The position numbers and the translations under genes are program-made. From Microbacterium mangrovi (GTDB taxonomy: Bacteria > Actinomycetota > Actinomycetes > Actinomycetales > Microbacteriaceae), in assembly GCF_000802305.1 (NCBI RefSeq), contig NZ_JTDK01000022.1, positions 51,941 through 115,940 on the forward strand: 64,000 bases of DNA, given 5' to 3'. The notes below the pieces were generated by a model, which saw nothing but the letters and a program-made list of their open reading frames with translations, searched no databases and was not told the origin of the DNA. Shown piece by piece: positions 25,661-34,858 of the stretch. Within the stretch, counting starts at the first letter, position 1. The number at the start of each line of letters is the position of its first letter.

Positions 25661-26618
25661 GCGTGCGGGCGCAGAAGTCCGCGATGCGCTCGATGGGCTG
25701 ACGGACGCTGGTCAGCGCCGGGTCGGTGAAGTCGAGCATGTACGAGTCGTTGTAGCCGATCACCGAGACGTCGTCGGGCACGCGCAGCCCGCGGCGCGTG
25801 ATCGCGCGGTAGGCGCCGAGCGCCATGTCGTCGCTCGAGGCGATGATGGCCGTCACGCCGAGGGCGAGCAGCTCGTCGGCGGCGTGACGGCCGCCCTCGA
25901 GCGAGTAGTAGTGGCGCACGACGAGGTCTTCGGCATCCGTCAGCCCGCGGGCATCCATCGCCGCCAGGAATCCCTCCACGCGGCGGTCGGCCGGGATGTT
26001 GCCCACCGGCCCGGCGGTCAGGCCGATGCGCCGGTGACCGAGGTCGTGCAGATGCGCCACCGACAGCTCCGCGGCCTGCCAGTCGTCCGTGGACACGACG
26101 GGCACGTCGGTGTCGGCGAAGCCGCCGTTCACGCTGATGTACGGGATGCCGCGCGACTCCAGCAGCTGGTGGGCGACCGGGTCGGCGTTTCGCAGCGTGT
26201 TGCTGGAGGACAGGAACACCGCCGCGGCGATCCCGGTGTCGATGAGCGCCTCGACGTAGTCGCGTTCGAACACGGTGCCCGGGTAGACCGGGCAGATGAC
26301 CGCACGCAGGCTCTGCGGGCTCAGGGCCTTCTCGATCGCGTCGCAGATGTTGGCGAAGAACGCCTCGTTGAGCCCCGGCACGAGCACCAGCACGACCTCG
26401 CCCTTCGTCGCCCGCTCGTAGCCCACGGTGCGCAGCGCCGCCTCGACCTGCTCCCGGGTCTTCTGCGCCACTCCGTACTTGCGGTTGAGCACGCGACTGA
26501 CGGTGGCCTCGCTGACACCCGCGATCGCCGCGATCTCGGCCAGCTTCATCGACCCCGCCGGCGAGCGCGGCTTCTTCGCCGCCGAGCGTCCCCGGCCGGA
26601 TCCCGTGTCGCTTGTCAT
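25563..26618 (-). CDS. LacI family transcriptional repressor
   Basis: 351 aa. A basic N-terminal tail, then the LacI HTH and hinge (KLAEIAAIAGVSEATVSRVLNRKYG, about residues 25-49) and a sugar-binding core (GVTAIIASSDDMALGAYRAI; DVSVIGYNDSYMLDFTDPALT). It likely binds the TGCAAC-N5-GTTGCA site at 22020-22036 and represses both alpha-galactoside operons until the imported sugar is sensed. It is convergent with, and overlaps by 98 bp, the preceding glycosidase gene. Confidence 0.92.
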   Translation of the reverse strand: MTSDTGSGRGRSAAKKPRSPAGSMKLAEIAAIAGVSEATVSRVLNRKYGVAQKTREQVEAALRTVGYERATKGEVVLVLVPGLNEAFFANICDAIEKALSPQSLRAVICPVYPGTVFERDYVEALIDTGIAAAVFLSSSNTLRNADPVAHQLLESRGIPYISVNGGFADTDVPVVSTDDWQAAELSVAHLHDLGHRRIGLTAGPVGNIPADRRVEGFLAAMDARGLTDAEDLVVRHYYSLEGGRHAADELLALGVTAIIASSDDMALGAYRAITRRGLRVPDDVSVIGYNDSYMLDFTDPALTSVRQPIERIADFCARTLMSMVQNRPVHTDEVLVEPELRIRNSTAPVRD

Positions 26619-26638
26619 GCGCTCAATTCTGTCGGATG

Positions 26639-27451
26639 CTACATCCCGGCGTGATCGAACGCGATGGTGGGCAGGTCCACGATATGGGCGCCGCCGTCCA
26701 CGACGAGCACCGATCCGTTCATGTACGACGACTCCCCCGACCCGAGGAAGCGCACCACGGACGCGATCTCGCTCGGCTGCGCGGGGCGCTGCAGGGGCAC
26801 GTCGCGGGTGACGGTCTGGTAGGCGAGGTCGCGTCCGTCCAGGCCCGCGTGGGCGGCGAACTCGTCCATCTCGGCGTCCGCCATCGGCGTCTGCACCCAG
26901 CCGGGGCAGACCGCGTTGACCCGGACGCCGTGCGTGCCGTAGTCGCGGGCGAGGGTCTTGGTGAGGCCGATGAGCGCGTGCTTGCCGACCGTGTAGCCGG
27001 CGACGGACGGCCCGGCGAACAGCCCCGCGAGCGAGGAGATCACCACGATCTGCCCCTTCGCCTCGATGAGCGCCGGAAGCGCGGCGCGCGACATCACGAA
27101 CGCGGTCGTGAGGTTCGCCTGCAGGGATGCCGCCCACCCGGCGTCGTCGGTCTCTCCGACCGGCGCGAAACCGTGGCCGCCGGCGTTGTTGACGAGCACG
27201 TCGATGCGGCCGAAGTGCGCCACGATCTGGTCGACGGCACCCTGCGCGGAAGCGGAGTCGGCGGCATCCGCGACGACGGCGATCGCGCCCGTGCGCGCCG
27301 CGACCTCGTCGAGGGGTCCGCGGCGCCGGCCGACCACGGCGACCTTGGCCCCCTCGGCCGTGTACCGCTCCGCGACCGCGGCACCGATGCCTGTGCCGCC
27401 GCCGGTGACGACGACGACCTTGCCGGCGACGGATGCTCCTGCGTAGACCAT
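26639..27451 (-). CDS. SDR family NAD(P)-dependent oxidoreductase
   Basis: 270 aa classical SDR: TGGGTGIG cofactor loop (residues 16-23), NNAG, catalytic serine in VISSLAG and YxxxK in YTVGKHA. GAAGGAGAG lies 6 bases upstream of the ATG. It lies 19 bp downstream of another SDR gene (27471-28217) on the same strand; the pair is divergent from the APC permease/MoaF/amidohydrolase operon and may oxidise an alcohol made in that pathway. Substrate unknown. Confidence 0.92.
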   Translation of the reverse strand: MVYAGASVAGKVVVVTGGGTGIGAAVAERYTAEGAKVAVVGRRRGPLDEVAARTGAIAVVADAADSASAQGAVDQIVAHFGRIDVLVNNAGGHGFAPVGETDDAGWAASLQANLTTAFVMSRAALPALIEAKGQIVVISSLAGLFAGPSVAGYTVGKHALIGLTKTLARDYGTHGVRVNAVCPGWVQTPMADAEMDEFAAHAGLDGRDLAYQTVTRDVPLQRPAQPSEIASVVRFLGSGESSYMNGSVLVVDGGAHIVDLPTIAFDHAGM

Positions 27452-27470
27452 TTTTCTCTCCTTCGAGGGT

Positions 27471-28217
27471 TCAGGCGGGGAAGTTCGAGCGGGCGGTGTA
27501 CCCGAAGTCGGTGACGAGCGCCGTGCCGTTGACCGGGCGCGACACGGGCGAGGCGAGGAACACGAGCTGGACCCCCACCTCGTCGGCGCTCTGCACGGGG
27601 AACGCGGCGTCGTCGAAGCCCGCGACCTCGAGGTCGTCGCGGCTCATCGGGGTGTCCACGACCGACGGGCACACCGCCGTCACGCGGATGCCGTCCGGGG
27701 CGAGGTCGACCGCTGCCGCCCGCGCCAGCTGCAGCACCGCCGCCTTGGACGCGCAGTACGGCACCATGCCGGGCGCGGCCACCAGGGCGGAGTCGCTGGC
27801 GACGAGCACCACCGAGGCGGCATCCGATCGGCGCAGCGCCGGGATCGCGGCTCGCAGCACCAGGAACGTGCCGCGCACGTTGACGGCGAACACCGACTCC
27901 CAGTCCGCGAGCGCGGTCTCGGCGAGCGGGGTGCCGACGGGACCGGAGATCCCGGCGCACCCGATCACGATGTCGAGGTCGCCGGCCGCGCGCACCGCGG
28001 CATCCACGGATGCCTCGTCGGTGACGTCGCACGGATGCACCGAGACGGCGCCGCCGGCATCCCGCAGCGAATCCGCCAGCGACGAGAGCGCGGCGGCGTC
28101 CCGGTCGAGCAGGGCGACGCGGCAGCCTTCGGCCACGAGAGCCCGCGCGGCGGCGCGGCCGATGCCGCCCGCGGCGCCGGTGACGAGCGCCCGGGCGCCG
28201 ATGAGTCGGAGTTCCAT
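27471..28217 (-). CDS. SDR family oxidoreductase
   Basis: 248 aa SDR with TGAAGGIG loop, a modified NAG region (GCAGISG), VASDSA serine and YCASKAA catalytic pair. The start at 28217 (MELRLIGARALVTG) is preferred; an in-frame ATG at 28229 directly abuts the GGAGGG and is too close to it. First gene of the two-gene minus-strand SDR unit, with 187 bp separating it from the divergent permease gene. Confidence 0.88.
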   Translation of the reverse strand: MELRLIGARALVTGAAGGIGRAAARALVAEGCRVALLDRDAAALSSLADSLRDAGGAVSVHPCDVTDEASVDAAVRAAGDLDIVIGCAGISGPVGTPLAETALADWESVFAVNVRGTFLVLRAAIPALRRSDAASVVLVASDSALVAAPGMVPYCASKAAVLQLARAAAVDLAPDGIRVTAVCPSVVDTPMSRDDLEVAGFDDAAFPVQSADEVGVQLVFLASPVSRPVNGTALVTDFGYTARSNFPA

Positions 28218-28404
28218 GCGTCCGATCATCCCTCCGGGCCCGTGGGCTCCGGCATCCCCCCGGCACCGACCCTGCGCGGGCGCAACAGGGCCCGGCGCTC
28301 TGCGACAAGCCGTGCGGCGGCGGACGCGCGCACAATCGAAGGGCAGCCCGAACTGCACCCTGCTGCAGGAACGCAGCCCCCGACCGCAGGCGAAGGAGCC
28401 CTCC

Positions 28405-29880
28405 GTGTCCGACACCCCCACCTCAGCGACGATGCTCCGCTCGAACACGCTCGGCGTGTTCGCCATCGTGTTCCTCGTGCTGGCCGCCGTCGCCCCGCTC
28501 ACCGGCATGGTCGTGGTGGCCTCCCTCACCGTGGCCCTCGGCAACGGCGGCGGCGCACCGGCCTCCTTCTTCATCGTCGCGATCATCCTGCTGCTGTTCG
28601 CCATCGGCTACGCGCAGATGTCCAAGCAGCTGGCCAACGCGGGCGGGTTCTACGCGTTCGTCGTCAAGGGCCTCGGCCGCACCGGCGGACTCATCGCCGG
28701 CCTCATCGCCACGATCGGCTACAACTTCTTCGTCGTCGGCACGATCGGCACCTCCGGCTTCTTCATGGAGACGATCATCGCCCAGCTCACCGGCTTCGAC
28801 CTGAACTGGTACGTGTGGGGCCTGCTGTCGATCGCGGTGTGCTTCCTGATGGCCCGCCGCGGCGTCGACTTCTCGTCGAAGATCCTCGGCGTCTCGCTCG
28901 TGCTCGAGACCCTCATGCTCGTCGTCTTCGACATCTCCGTGTTCGTCAAGACCGGGTTCGACATCTCCGCGTTCAGCCCGGCGGCCGTGTTCAGCGGCTC
29001 CCTGCCGATCGGCCTGCTGCTCGCGGCGACCGGCTACCTCGGCTTCGAGGCCACCGCGCTGTTCAGCGAAGAGGCCAAGCGCCCGCTGAAGACCATCCCC
29101 CGGGCGACGTACAGCGCCATCATCGCGATCGGCATCATCCTCGGCGTCTCGACCTGGGCGATGGTGTCGGCGATCGGCGTCGCGCAGGCGCAGGATGTCG
29201 CGCTCAAGCACCTCGCCACCGGCGACCTGCTGTTCACCCTCATCGGCCAGTACCTCGGCAGCGGCTTCGTCGTGGTCGCCGAGATCCTGCTGCTGGTGAG
29301 CCTGTTCGCGGCCATGCTCGCGTTCCACAACTCGGCCACCCGGTACTTGTACTCGATGGGACGCGCCCGCATCCTGCCGCGCGTGCTCGCCCGCACCCGC
29401 CCGAACGGCGCCCCCGCGGTCGCGGGCGGCGTGCAGGCCCTGTTCGGTGCCATCGTCGCGGGTGGCTTCTTCCTCGCGCAGCTCAGCCCCATCGGCGTGC
29501 TCGTGCCCGCCATGCTCGGCTTCGGCACCCTGTCGGTCGTCGTGCTGCAGGCGCTGGCGGCGCTGTCGATCGTCGTGTGGTTCCGGCGCTCCCGGGACTC
29601 GCGCTGGTGGTCGACGTTCGTCGCCCCCGGGCTCGGATTCCTCGGTCTCGCCGCGATCGTCGTGCTGGCGATCTTCAACTTCGACATCGTGGCCGGATCC
29701 AACGACCCCGTCATCCTGAGCCTTCCCGTCATGCTGCTCCTGGCCCTCATCGGCGGCATCGTGTACGGCGGCTACCTGCGCCGGCGCAAGCCCGCCGTGT
29801 ACGACGCCCTCGCCACCGACCTCGAGAAGTTCAACGTGCACGCCGCCGAGGAGGGCCGGGACCCCGTGCCCGGCTTCTGA
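28405..29880 (+). CDS. APC family amino acid/amine permease
   Basis: 491 aa, about 12 membrane helices, APC fold; first-helix motif VFLVLAAVAPLTGMVVVAS and TGYLGFEATALFSEEAKRPLKTIPRA match the family. GTG start at 28405 with AAGGAG 6 bases upstream. It leads a plus-strand operon with a MoaF-family protein and a YtcJ-like amidohydrolase, so it likely imports an amine, amino acid or amide used by them. Confidence 0.92.
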   Translation: MSDTPTSATMLRSNTLGVFAIVFLVLAAVAPLTGMVVVASLTVALGNGGGAPASFFIVAIILLLFAIGYAQMSKQLANAGGFYAFVVKGLGRTGGLIAGLIATIGYNFFVVGTIGTSGFFMETIIAQLTGFDLNWYVWGLLSIAVCFLMARRGVDFSSKILGVSLVLETLMLVVFDISVFVKTGFDISAFSPAAVFSGSLPIGLLLAATGYLGFEATALFSEEAKRPLKTIPRATYSAIIAIGIILGVSTWAMVSAIGVAQAQDVALKHLATGDLLFTLIGQYLGSGFVVVAEILLLVSLFAAMLAFHNSATRYLYSMGRARILPRVLARTRPNGAPAVAGGVQALFGAIVAGGFFLAQLSPIGVLVPAMLGFGTLSVVVLQALAALSIVVWFRRSRDSRWWSTFVAPGLGFLGLAAIVVLAIFNFDIVAGSNDPVILSLPVMLLLALIGGIVYGGYLRRRKPAVYDALATDLEKFNVHAAEEGRDPVPGF

Positions 29881-29909
29881 CAACTCGCCATCCACCGAAA
29901 GGAACGAAA

Positions 29910-30752
29910 ATGACCGAAGTGAACCTGTCCGACACGTCCACCTGGCTGCCGCTGGACGGCCTCGCCCCCGGCTTCGACGCCAGCAAGGCGGAGCTGTCGA
30001 GCGACCTCGACGGCCGCACCTTCACCGTCGTCGACGAGCGGGGCACCCGTGTCGCGCACACCTTCGGCCCCGGCACGGTGTCGTGGGACTACCGGCCCGG
30101 CGCGGGCGACCCGATCGAGGCGGCGCAGCAGACGGATGCCTGTGAGGTCATCAAGGTCGACGAGGATCTGTACTACGCGCAGTTCCACCACGACTACCAC
30201 CCGAACGAGTCGGTGTCGCTGTTCCTGGACCTGCGCAGCGGCTACGCGCTGTCGGTGATCGCCGTGCTCGGCGAGCGCACCGTCGAGCAGGTCGCGGTGC
30301 AGCACCTGTTCAACGTGGGACGCATCGCAGAGGTCGACGGCGGCGTGGGCGAGGCGCCCGCCCCGACGCTGGAGCTCATCGGCCGCCGCGTGCTGTGGGT
30401 GTACTCCTCGGAGCACGCCTACGAGCACGTGTACCTGTCGCCGCACTGGTACACCTGGCAGTGCCTCGCGGGTCCCGAGCAGGGTCTCGCCGACACCGAC
30501 GAGAACACCGTCTACAAGATGCGCCCCGGCATCTACGTCTTCACGTGGCGCGAGGGCGTCATCCCGTGCGGGTCGATCACGATCGCCGACCACCGCGACG
30601 CGAAGGCGATCCGCTCGCACGGCGTGCTGTTCGGCGAGGCGGAGGACCCGGCCGCGAAGCCCACGCACTTCACGTTCGGCGCGCACGGCCGCCTCATCTC
30701 GAACACGATCCACCCGGCCGAGTACGACCCGGCCCGCGCCCTCGCCCGCTGA
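29910..30752 (+). CDS. MoaF-family protein
   Basis: 280 aa with both halves of the MoaF family: an N-terminal lipocalin-like part (LDGRTFTVVDERGTRVAHTF, VSWDYRPG) and a C-terminal repeat of the fold (YKMRPGIYVFTWREGVIPCGS). The family is named from the Klebsiella monoamine regulon gene moaF and is often called molybdenum-cofactor protein F, though that role is not established. AAAGGAAC lies before the ATG. It sits between an APC permease and an amidohydrolase, which points to small-molecule binding or modification in amine metabolism. Confidence 0.85.
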   Translation: MTEVNLSDTSTWLPLDGLAPGFDASKAELSSDLDGRTFTVVDERGTRVAHTFGPGTVSWDYRPGAGDPIEAAQQTDACEVIKVDEDLYYAQFHHDYHPNESVSLFLDLRSGYALSVIAVLGERTVEQVAVQHLFNVGRIAEVDGGVGEAPAPTLELIGRRVLWVYSSEHAYEHVYLSPHWYTWQCLAGPEQGLADTDENTVYKMRPGIYVFTWREGVIPCGSITIADHRDAKAIRSHGVLFGEAEDPAAKPTHFTFGAHGRLISNTIHPAEYDPARALAR

Positions 30753-30757
30753 GCCCG

Positions 30758-32398
30758 ATGAGCGCTGATCTGATCCTCACCGGAGCGGTGGTGCGCACCG
30801 CCGACCGCCGGCATCCTGTCGCCTCGGCCCTCGCGGTCCAGGACGGCCGGGTGCTGGCGGTGGGCACCGAGACCGAGGTGCTCGCGCACCGCGGGCCGGA
30901 CACGATCGTGCGCGACCTCGGCGGCGGCGCCGTCTACCCGGGCTTCGTGGACGTGCACAACCATCATGCGATCGCGGGCGTCACCGAGCTGTTCGAGCTG
31001 TCGTTCAGCGTCGCGCTGTCGCTGGACGAGATCCTGGAGCGCGTGCGCGCACACGCCGCGGCCCTCCCCGAGGGTGCCTGGGTGACCGGCGGATCGTGGG
31101 CGTCGACGCTCCTGGACGAGCTGAACACCACCGCGGCGCGGCTGCGGCTCGACGAGGCATCCGGCGGGCGCCCCGTCATGCTCTCCGACGACAGCCACCA
31201 CAACCGGTGGGTGAACACCCGCGCGCTGGAGCTGGCGGGCATCTCGAAGGACGCCCTGCCGGCCGAGGGCGTGACGCTGGTGGATGCCGCCGACGGCGAG
31301 CCGACCGGCGTGCTGCTGGAGGCCGCCGGCATCCTCGTGGCCAAGGCCCACGCCGAGGCGGGCGGGCTCACCGACCTGCAGCATCGCAAGGCGTCGGCAC
31401 GCGGCGTGGAGCTGCTGAACTCGTACGGGGTGACGGCGTTCCAGGATGCCGCCGTCTCGATCGACATCCTCGGCGCCCTGAAGGCGCTCGACGACGCCGG
31501 CGAGCTGAACGCGTGGGTGGTGTCGTCGATCACGATCAACGACGAGATCTTCGGATACGAGCTGATCGGGCATCCGCTCATCGAACGCGGCGAGGAGTTC
31601 CGTTCGGCGCACCATCGTCCCGACTTCGTGAAGATCTTCCTGGACGGGGTGCCGCCGGCGCGCACCGCGCTGTTCCTCGACCCGTACCTGCCCGACGACG
31701 TGCACGGCGCGCACTTCCACGGCACGACGACGATGGATGCCGACGAGCTCTACGACTGGCTGCACGCGGTCGCCGAGCGCGGGCTCGGTGCGAAGGTGCA
31801 CGTCACCGGCGACGGGTCGGCGCGGCTGCTCATCGACGTGGTCGAGCGACTGCGCGGCGAGGGCTACACCGACACGAAGTTCCAGATGGCGCACGGCCAG
31901 TTCCTCGCCGGGGACGACATCGAGCGTCTGGTGCGCCTGCGCATCGCCGCGGACATCTCGCCGTTCCTGTGGTTTCCGGGGGTCATCCCGGACGCCCTCG
32001 CCACGGTGCTCGGCGACCGCGCGTACCACTCGCAGCCGAACCGTTCGATCCTGGATGCCGGGGGCCTCGTCGCCGGCGGGTCGGACTGGCCGGTGAGCGA
32101 GTCGCCGAACCCGTTCGAGGGGATGCAGGGCCTCGTCACGCGCGCCGACCCGTTGCGCCGGGCGCCCGGAACGCTGTGGGCCGAGCAGGGGATCACCGCC
32201 GAGGAGGCGCTGGAGGTCTTCACGATCAACGGGGCACGGGCCATGGGCCTGGACCACGAGACCGGCTCGCTGGAACCGGGCAAGTCGGCGGACTTCGTGA
32301 TCGTCGACCGCGACTTCGTCGCCGGCGACCCGGAGCAGATCATCGACACCCGCATCCGCGAGACCTGGTTCGCCGGCCGTCCGGTGTTCCACGCCTGA
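30758..32398 (+). CDS. YtcJ-like metal-dependent amidohydrolase (second copy)
   Basis: 546 aa amidohydrolase family 3: beta-sandwich LILTGAVVRTADRR, metal motif FVDVHNHHA (H67, H69), DFVKIFLDGV, HVTGDGSARL, GGSDWPVS and the closing LEPGKSADFVIVD. Starts 5 bp after the MoaF gene. It is paralogous to the protein at 1123-2829 but clearly diverged. Likely hydrolyses an amide produced or imported by this operon. Confidence 0.88.
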   Translation: MSADLILTGAVVRTADRRHPVASALAVQDGRVLAVGTETEVLAHRGPDTIVRDLGGGAVYPGFVDVHNHHAIAGVTELFELSFSVALSLDEILERVRAHAAALPEGAWVTGGSWASTLLDELNTTAARLRLDEASGGRPVMLSDDSHHNRWVNTRALELAGISKDALPAEGVTLVDAADGEPTGVLLEAAGILVAKAHAEAGGLTDLQHRKASARGVELLNSYGVTAFQDAAVSIDILGALKALDDAGELNAWVVSSITINDEIFGYELIGHPLIERGEEFRSAHHRPDFVKIFLDGVPPARTALFLDPYLPDDVHGAHFHGTTTMDADELYDWLHAVAERGLGAKVHVTGDGSARLLIDVVERLRGEGYTDTKFQMAHGQFLAGDDIERLVRLRIAADISPFLWFPGVIPDALATVLGDRAYHSQPNRSILDAGGLVAGGSDWPVSESPNPFEGMQGLVTRADPLRRAPGTLWAEQGITAEEALEVFTINGARAMGLDHETGSLEPGKSADFVIVDRDFVAGDPEQIIDTRIRETWFAGRPVFHA

Positions 32399-32412
32399 CG
32401 CGCGCCAGCGCG

Positions 32413-32464
32413 CTGAGCCTGTCGAAGCGCAACACCGGCAGCGACTGCCCTTCGACAGGCTCAG
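32413..32464. repeat. Inverted pair of Microbacteriaceae-type intergenic repeat
   Basis: CTGAGCCTGTCGAAG (32413-32427) and its exact complement CTTCGACAGGCTCAG (32450-32464), 22 bases apart, right after the amidohydrolase stop. It can form a strong hairpin and may terminate transcription. The same word recurs at 48281 and 57532. Confidence 0.8.
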
Positions 32465-32502
32465 GGCGCCCGATCCCCCGATCCCCCGGTCCCTGAGCGC
32501 CC

Positions 32503-32548
32503 TTCGTCTCGCTGCGCTCGCTCAGGAACCGCGCAGCAGCGAGACGAA
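32503..32548. terminator. Second hairpin between convergent genes
   Basis: TTCGTCTCGCTGCG (32503-32516) pairs with CGCAGCAGCGAGACGAA (32532-32548, with a small bulge). Located between the amidohydrolase (+) and the DUF1684 gene (-), next to the CTTCGACAGGCTCAG pair. Confidence 0.5.
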
Positions 32549-32570
32549 CGGACCTCCGAGTCCGGCCGAC

Positions 32571-33296
32571 TCAGCGCACCAGGGCTTCGCCGGCGCGCAC
32601 CGGCGCGGGGAGCCGGTTCTCGGCCGGGGGCAGCGGGCACAGGTAGTGGTCCGAGAACGCGCACGGGGGCAGGTACGCGCGGTTCAGGTCGACCTCGACG
32701 GCGCCGTCGGCGGCCGGAGCGGGCAGATCCAGAAACCGGAACCGGTGGCTCTCCGTGCCGCTGGTGGCATCCGCGAACACGGCGAAGAGGGTGCCGTCGG
32801 CATCCTGCTCGACGGTCAGCGCCGCGGGACCCTCGGGGAGCGCGAACTCGACCCGGCCGCCGTACCGCTTCTGCGACACGTGCCCGTCGATGGCCTCGGC
32901 GTCCCGCAGGCCGGGGTCGGATGCCGCGACGAATCGCCCGGGCACGTCGAATCCGGGGTCGTAGGCGAACCGGTCGATGCGGCTGATCCCCTTCTCCTCC
33001 GGGGCGGACCGGACGTACACGCGCACCGCGACCAGGCCGTCGCGCGCGTAGCCGCGCAGCCGCACCGGCACGCCGTCGGGACGCACGACCTCGCGATCGG
33101 CGAACGGGGCGAGCACGATCCGCTCCCCGTCGAGCTCACCGATCGCGGACTGCCCGTCAGTGCTCCACAGCCCCGGCACCTCGTCGAAGGAGCGAGGGGT
33201 GCCGTCGAGCCAGTTCGTTCCGGCCAGGGTGGCGATGCCGAATCCGCCCCACACCGCGCGGTCGCGGGCCACAGTCCATGCGTCGTATGTCGTCAT
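32571..33296 (-). CDS. DUF1684 domain protein
   Basis: 241 aa. The C-terminal signature DLNRAYLPPCAFSDHYLCPLPPAENRL (residues about 205-231, quoted in parts: YLPPCAFS, CPLPPAENRL) is diagnostic of DUF1684, whose members are of unknown function. The N-terminal part is beta-rich (VRLRGYARDGLVAVRVYVRS). No signal peptide or membrane segment. Isolated on the minus strand between two unrelated units. Confidence 0.85.
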   Translation of the reverse strand: MTTYDAWTVARDRAVWGGFGIATLAGTNWLDGTPRSFDEVPGLWSTDGQSAIGELDGERIVLAPFADREVVRPDGVPVRLRGYARDGLVAVRVYVRSAPEEKGISRIDRFAYDPGFDVPGRFVAASDPGLRDAEAIDGHVSQKRYGGRVEFALPEGPAALTVEQDADGTLFAVFADATSGTESHRFRFLDLPAPAADGAVEVDLNRAYLPPCAFSDHYLCPLPPAENRLPAPVRAGEALVR

Positions 33297-33375
33297 GTCC
33301 CCATCCTCCCCTCCCCGCTCGCCGCCCCGGCGCCGCGAGCGTCATCCCCCGACACGAAATCGCCGGCAGCAGAAA

Positions 33376-33404
33376 GGGCCCGGCGGATCGGATCCGCCGG
33401 GCCC
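33376..33404 (-). terminator. Intrinsic terminator of the aldehyde dehydrogenase gene
   Basis: Perfect 14-bp stem (33376-33389 with 33391-33404), core GGGCCCGGCGGATC, followed on the minus strand by TTTCT. It lies 15 bp beyond the stop at 33419. One-base loop as drawn; in practice four bases will loop. Confidence 0.85.
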
Positions 33405-33418
33405 CGAGGGGTTATGCC

Positions 33419-34858
33419 TCAGCCGTTGATGATCTGGGGAACGGCCACCGACTTCAGTCCTTCGACGCCGAACTCGAGCCCGTAGCCGGAGCCCTTGACA
33501 CCGCCGAAGGGGATCATCGGGTGCACGCCGCCGTGGGAGTTGATCCACACCGTGCCGGCCTGGATGCGCGCGGCCACCGTGCGCGCCTGGTCGCGGTCGC
33601 CCCACACCGAGGCGCCGAGGCCCACGTCGAGGCGGTTCGCGTTGGCGATGGCGTCTTCGACGTCGGTGTAGCGGATGATCGGCAGCGTCGGACCGAACTG
33701 CTCCTCGTCGACGATCGCCATCCCGTCGGTGACGTCGGCCACGAGGGTGATCGGGTAGAACAGTTCGCCGAGGTCGGATGCCGGGGCCCCGCCGGTGACG
33801 ACACGGCCGCCATTGGCCTTGGCGTCCTCGACGAGCCGGTTCACGATGTCGAACTGCTGCTTGTTCTGCAGCGGGCCGAGCACGTTCGCCTCGTCGAGCC
33901 CGGGCCCCATCGGGGTCTGCTCGGCGACGGCCTTCAGGGCGTCGACGACCTCGTCGTAGACCGAGTCGTGCACGTACAGGCGCTTGAGCGCCGCGCACGT
34001 CTGCCCGGTGTTGATGAACGCGCCCCAGAAGAGGTCCTGCGCGATGGCGGCGGCATCCACTCCGGGCAGGACGATACCGGCGTCGTTGCCGCCCATCTCC
34101 AGGGTGAGGCGGGCGAGGTTGCCGGCGGATGCCTCGACGATCTTGCGGCCGGTCGCGGTGGAGCCGGTGAACATCACCTTGTCGATGTCGGGGTGCGACG
34201 ACAGGCGCGCGCCGATCTCGCGGCCGCCGGAGATCCCGATCAGCACGTCGGCGGGGAGCACCTCGTTCATCACCGAGATCAGGGCGAGCACGCTCAGCGG
34301 CGTGTACTCGCTGGGCTTGGTGACGACGGTGTTGCCCATGCGCAGCGACGGGGCGACCTGCCAGATGGTGATCATCAGCGGCCAGTTCCACGGGCTGATG
34401 GCCCCCACCACGCCGATGGCGCGGTAGTGCAGCTCGGCGTGCACCTGGCCGTCGTCCACGAGCACCTCGGGCTCGAGCGGGGTGGTCGCGGCGGTGCGCA
34501 GCCACGCGGAGCAGGCGCCCAGCTCGAAGCGCGCGTTCGGGCCGTTGAGGGGCTTGCCCTGCTCACGGGACAGCAGCCGCGCCAGGCCTTCCGCGTTCGT
34601 GTCGATGGCGTCGGCGACCTTCAGCAGCAGCTCCGCGCGCTCGGCGTGGCCGCGGGCCTCCCACGCCGGCTGGGCCGCCTTGGCGCGCGCGATGGCGTCG
34701 TCGAGGTCGGCGGCCGTCTGCTCCGGGGCCCGGCCGATCACCTCGCGGGTGGCGGCGTCGAGGATGTCGCGCCCCTCCCCTTCGGGCGCCTGCACACGGG
34801 CGAGCAGCGCACTCTCATCGAGCCCTGTGTTCTGGTCGAGGACGGTCGGGTCGGACAT
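33419..34858 (-). CDS. Aldehyde dehydrogenase family protein
   Basis: 479 aa NAD(P)-dependent aldehyde dehydrogenase: PWNWPLMI, cofactor region FTGSTATGRKI, catalytic E254 in LEMGGND and catalytic C288 in NTGQTCAALKR, and FGGVKGSGYGLEFG near the C terminus. It converts an aldehyde to the acid and could take the aldehyde made by the amine oxidase at the left edge, although the two are 32 kb apart. Single-gene unit with its own terminator. Confidence 0.94.
   Translation of the reverse strand: MSDPTVLDQNTGLDESALLARVQAPEGEGRDILDAATREVIGRAPEQTAADLDDAIARAKAAQPAWEARGHAERAELLLKVADAIDTNAEGLARLLSREQGKPLNGPNARFELGACSAWLRTAATTPLEPEVLVDDGQVHAELHYRAIGVVGAISPWNWPLMITIWQVAPSLRMGNTVVTKPSEYTPLSVLALISVMNEVLPADVLIGISGGREIGARLSSHPDIDKVMFTGSTATGRKIVEASAGNLARLTLEMGGNDAGIVLPGVDAAAIAQDLFWGAFINTGQTCAALKRLYVHDSVYDEVVDALKAVAEQTPMGPGLDEANVLGPLQNKQQFDIVNRLVEDAKANGGRVVTGGAPASDLGELFYPITLVADVTDGMAIVDEEQFGPTLPIIRYTDVEDAIANANRLDVGLGASVWGDRDQARTVAARIQAGTVWINSHGGVHPMIPFGGVKGSGYGLEFGVEGLKSVAVPQIING

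Noticed and set aside
28218..28404. Riboswitch before the APC permease
   Set aside because: No known aptamer signature could be recognised; GC-rich stems alone are not evidence.
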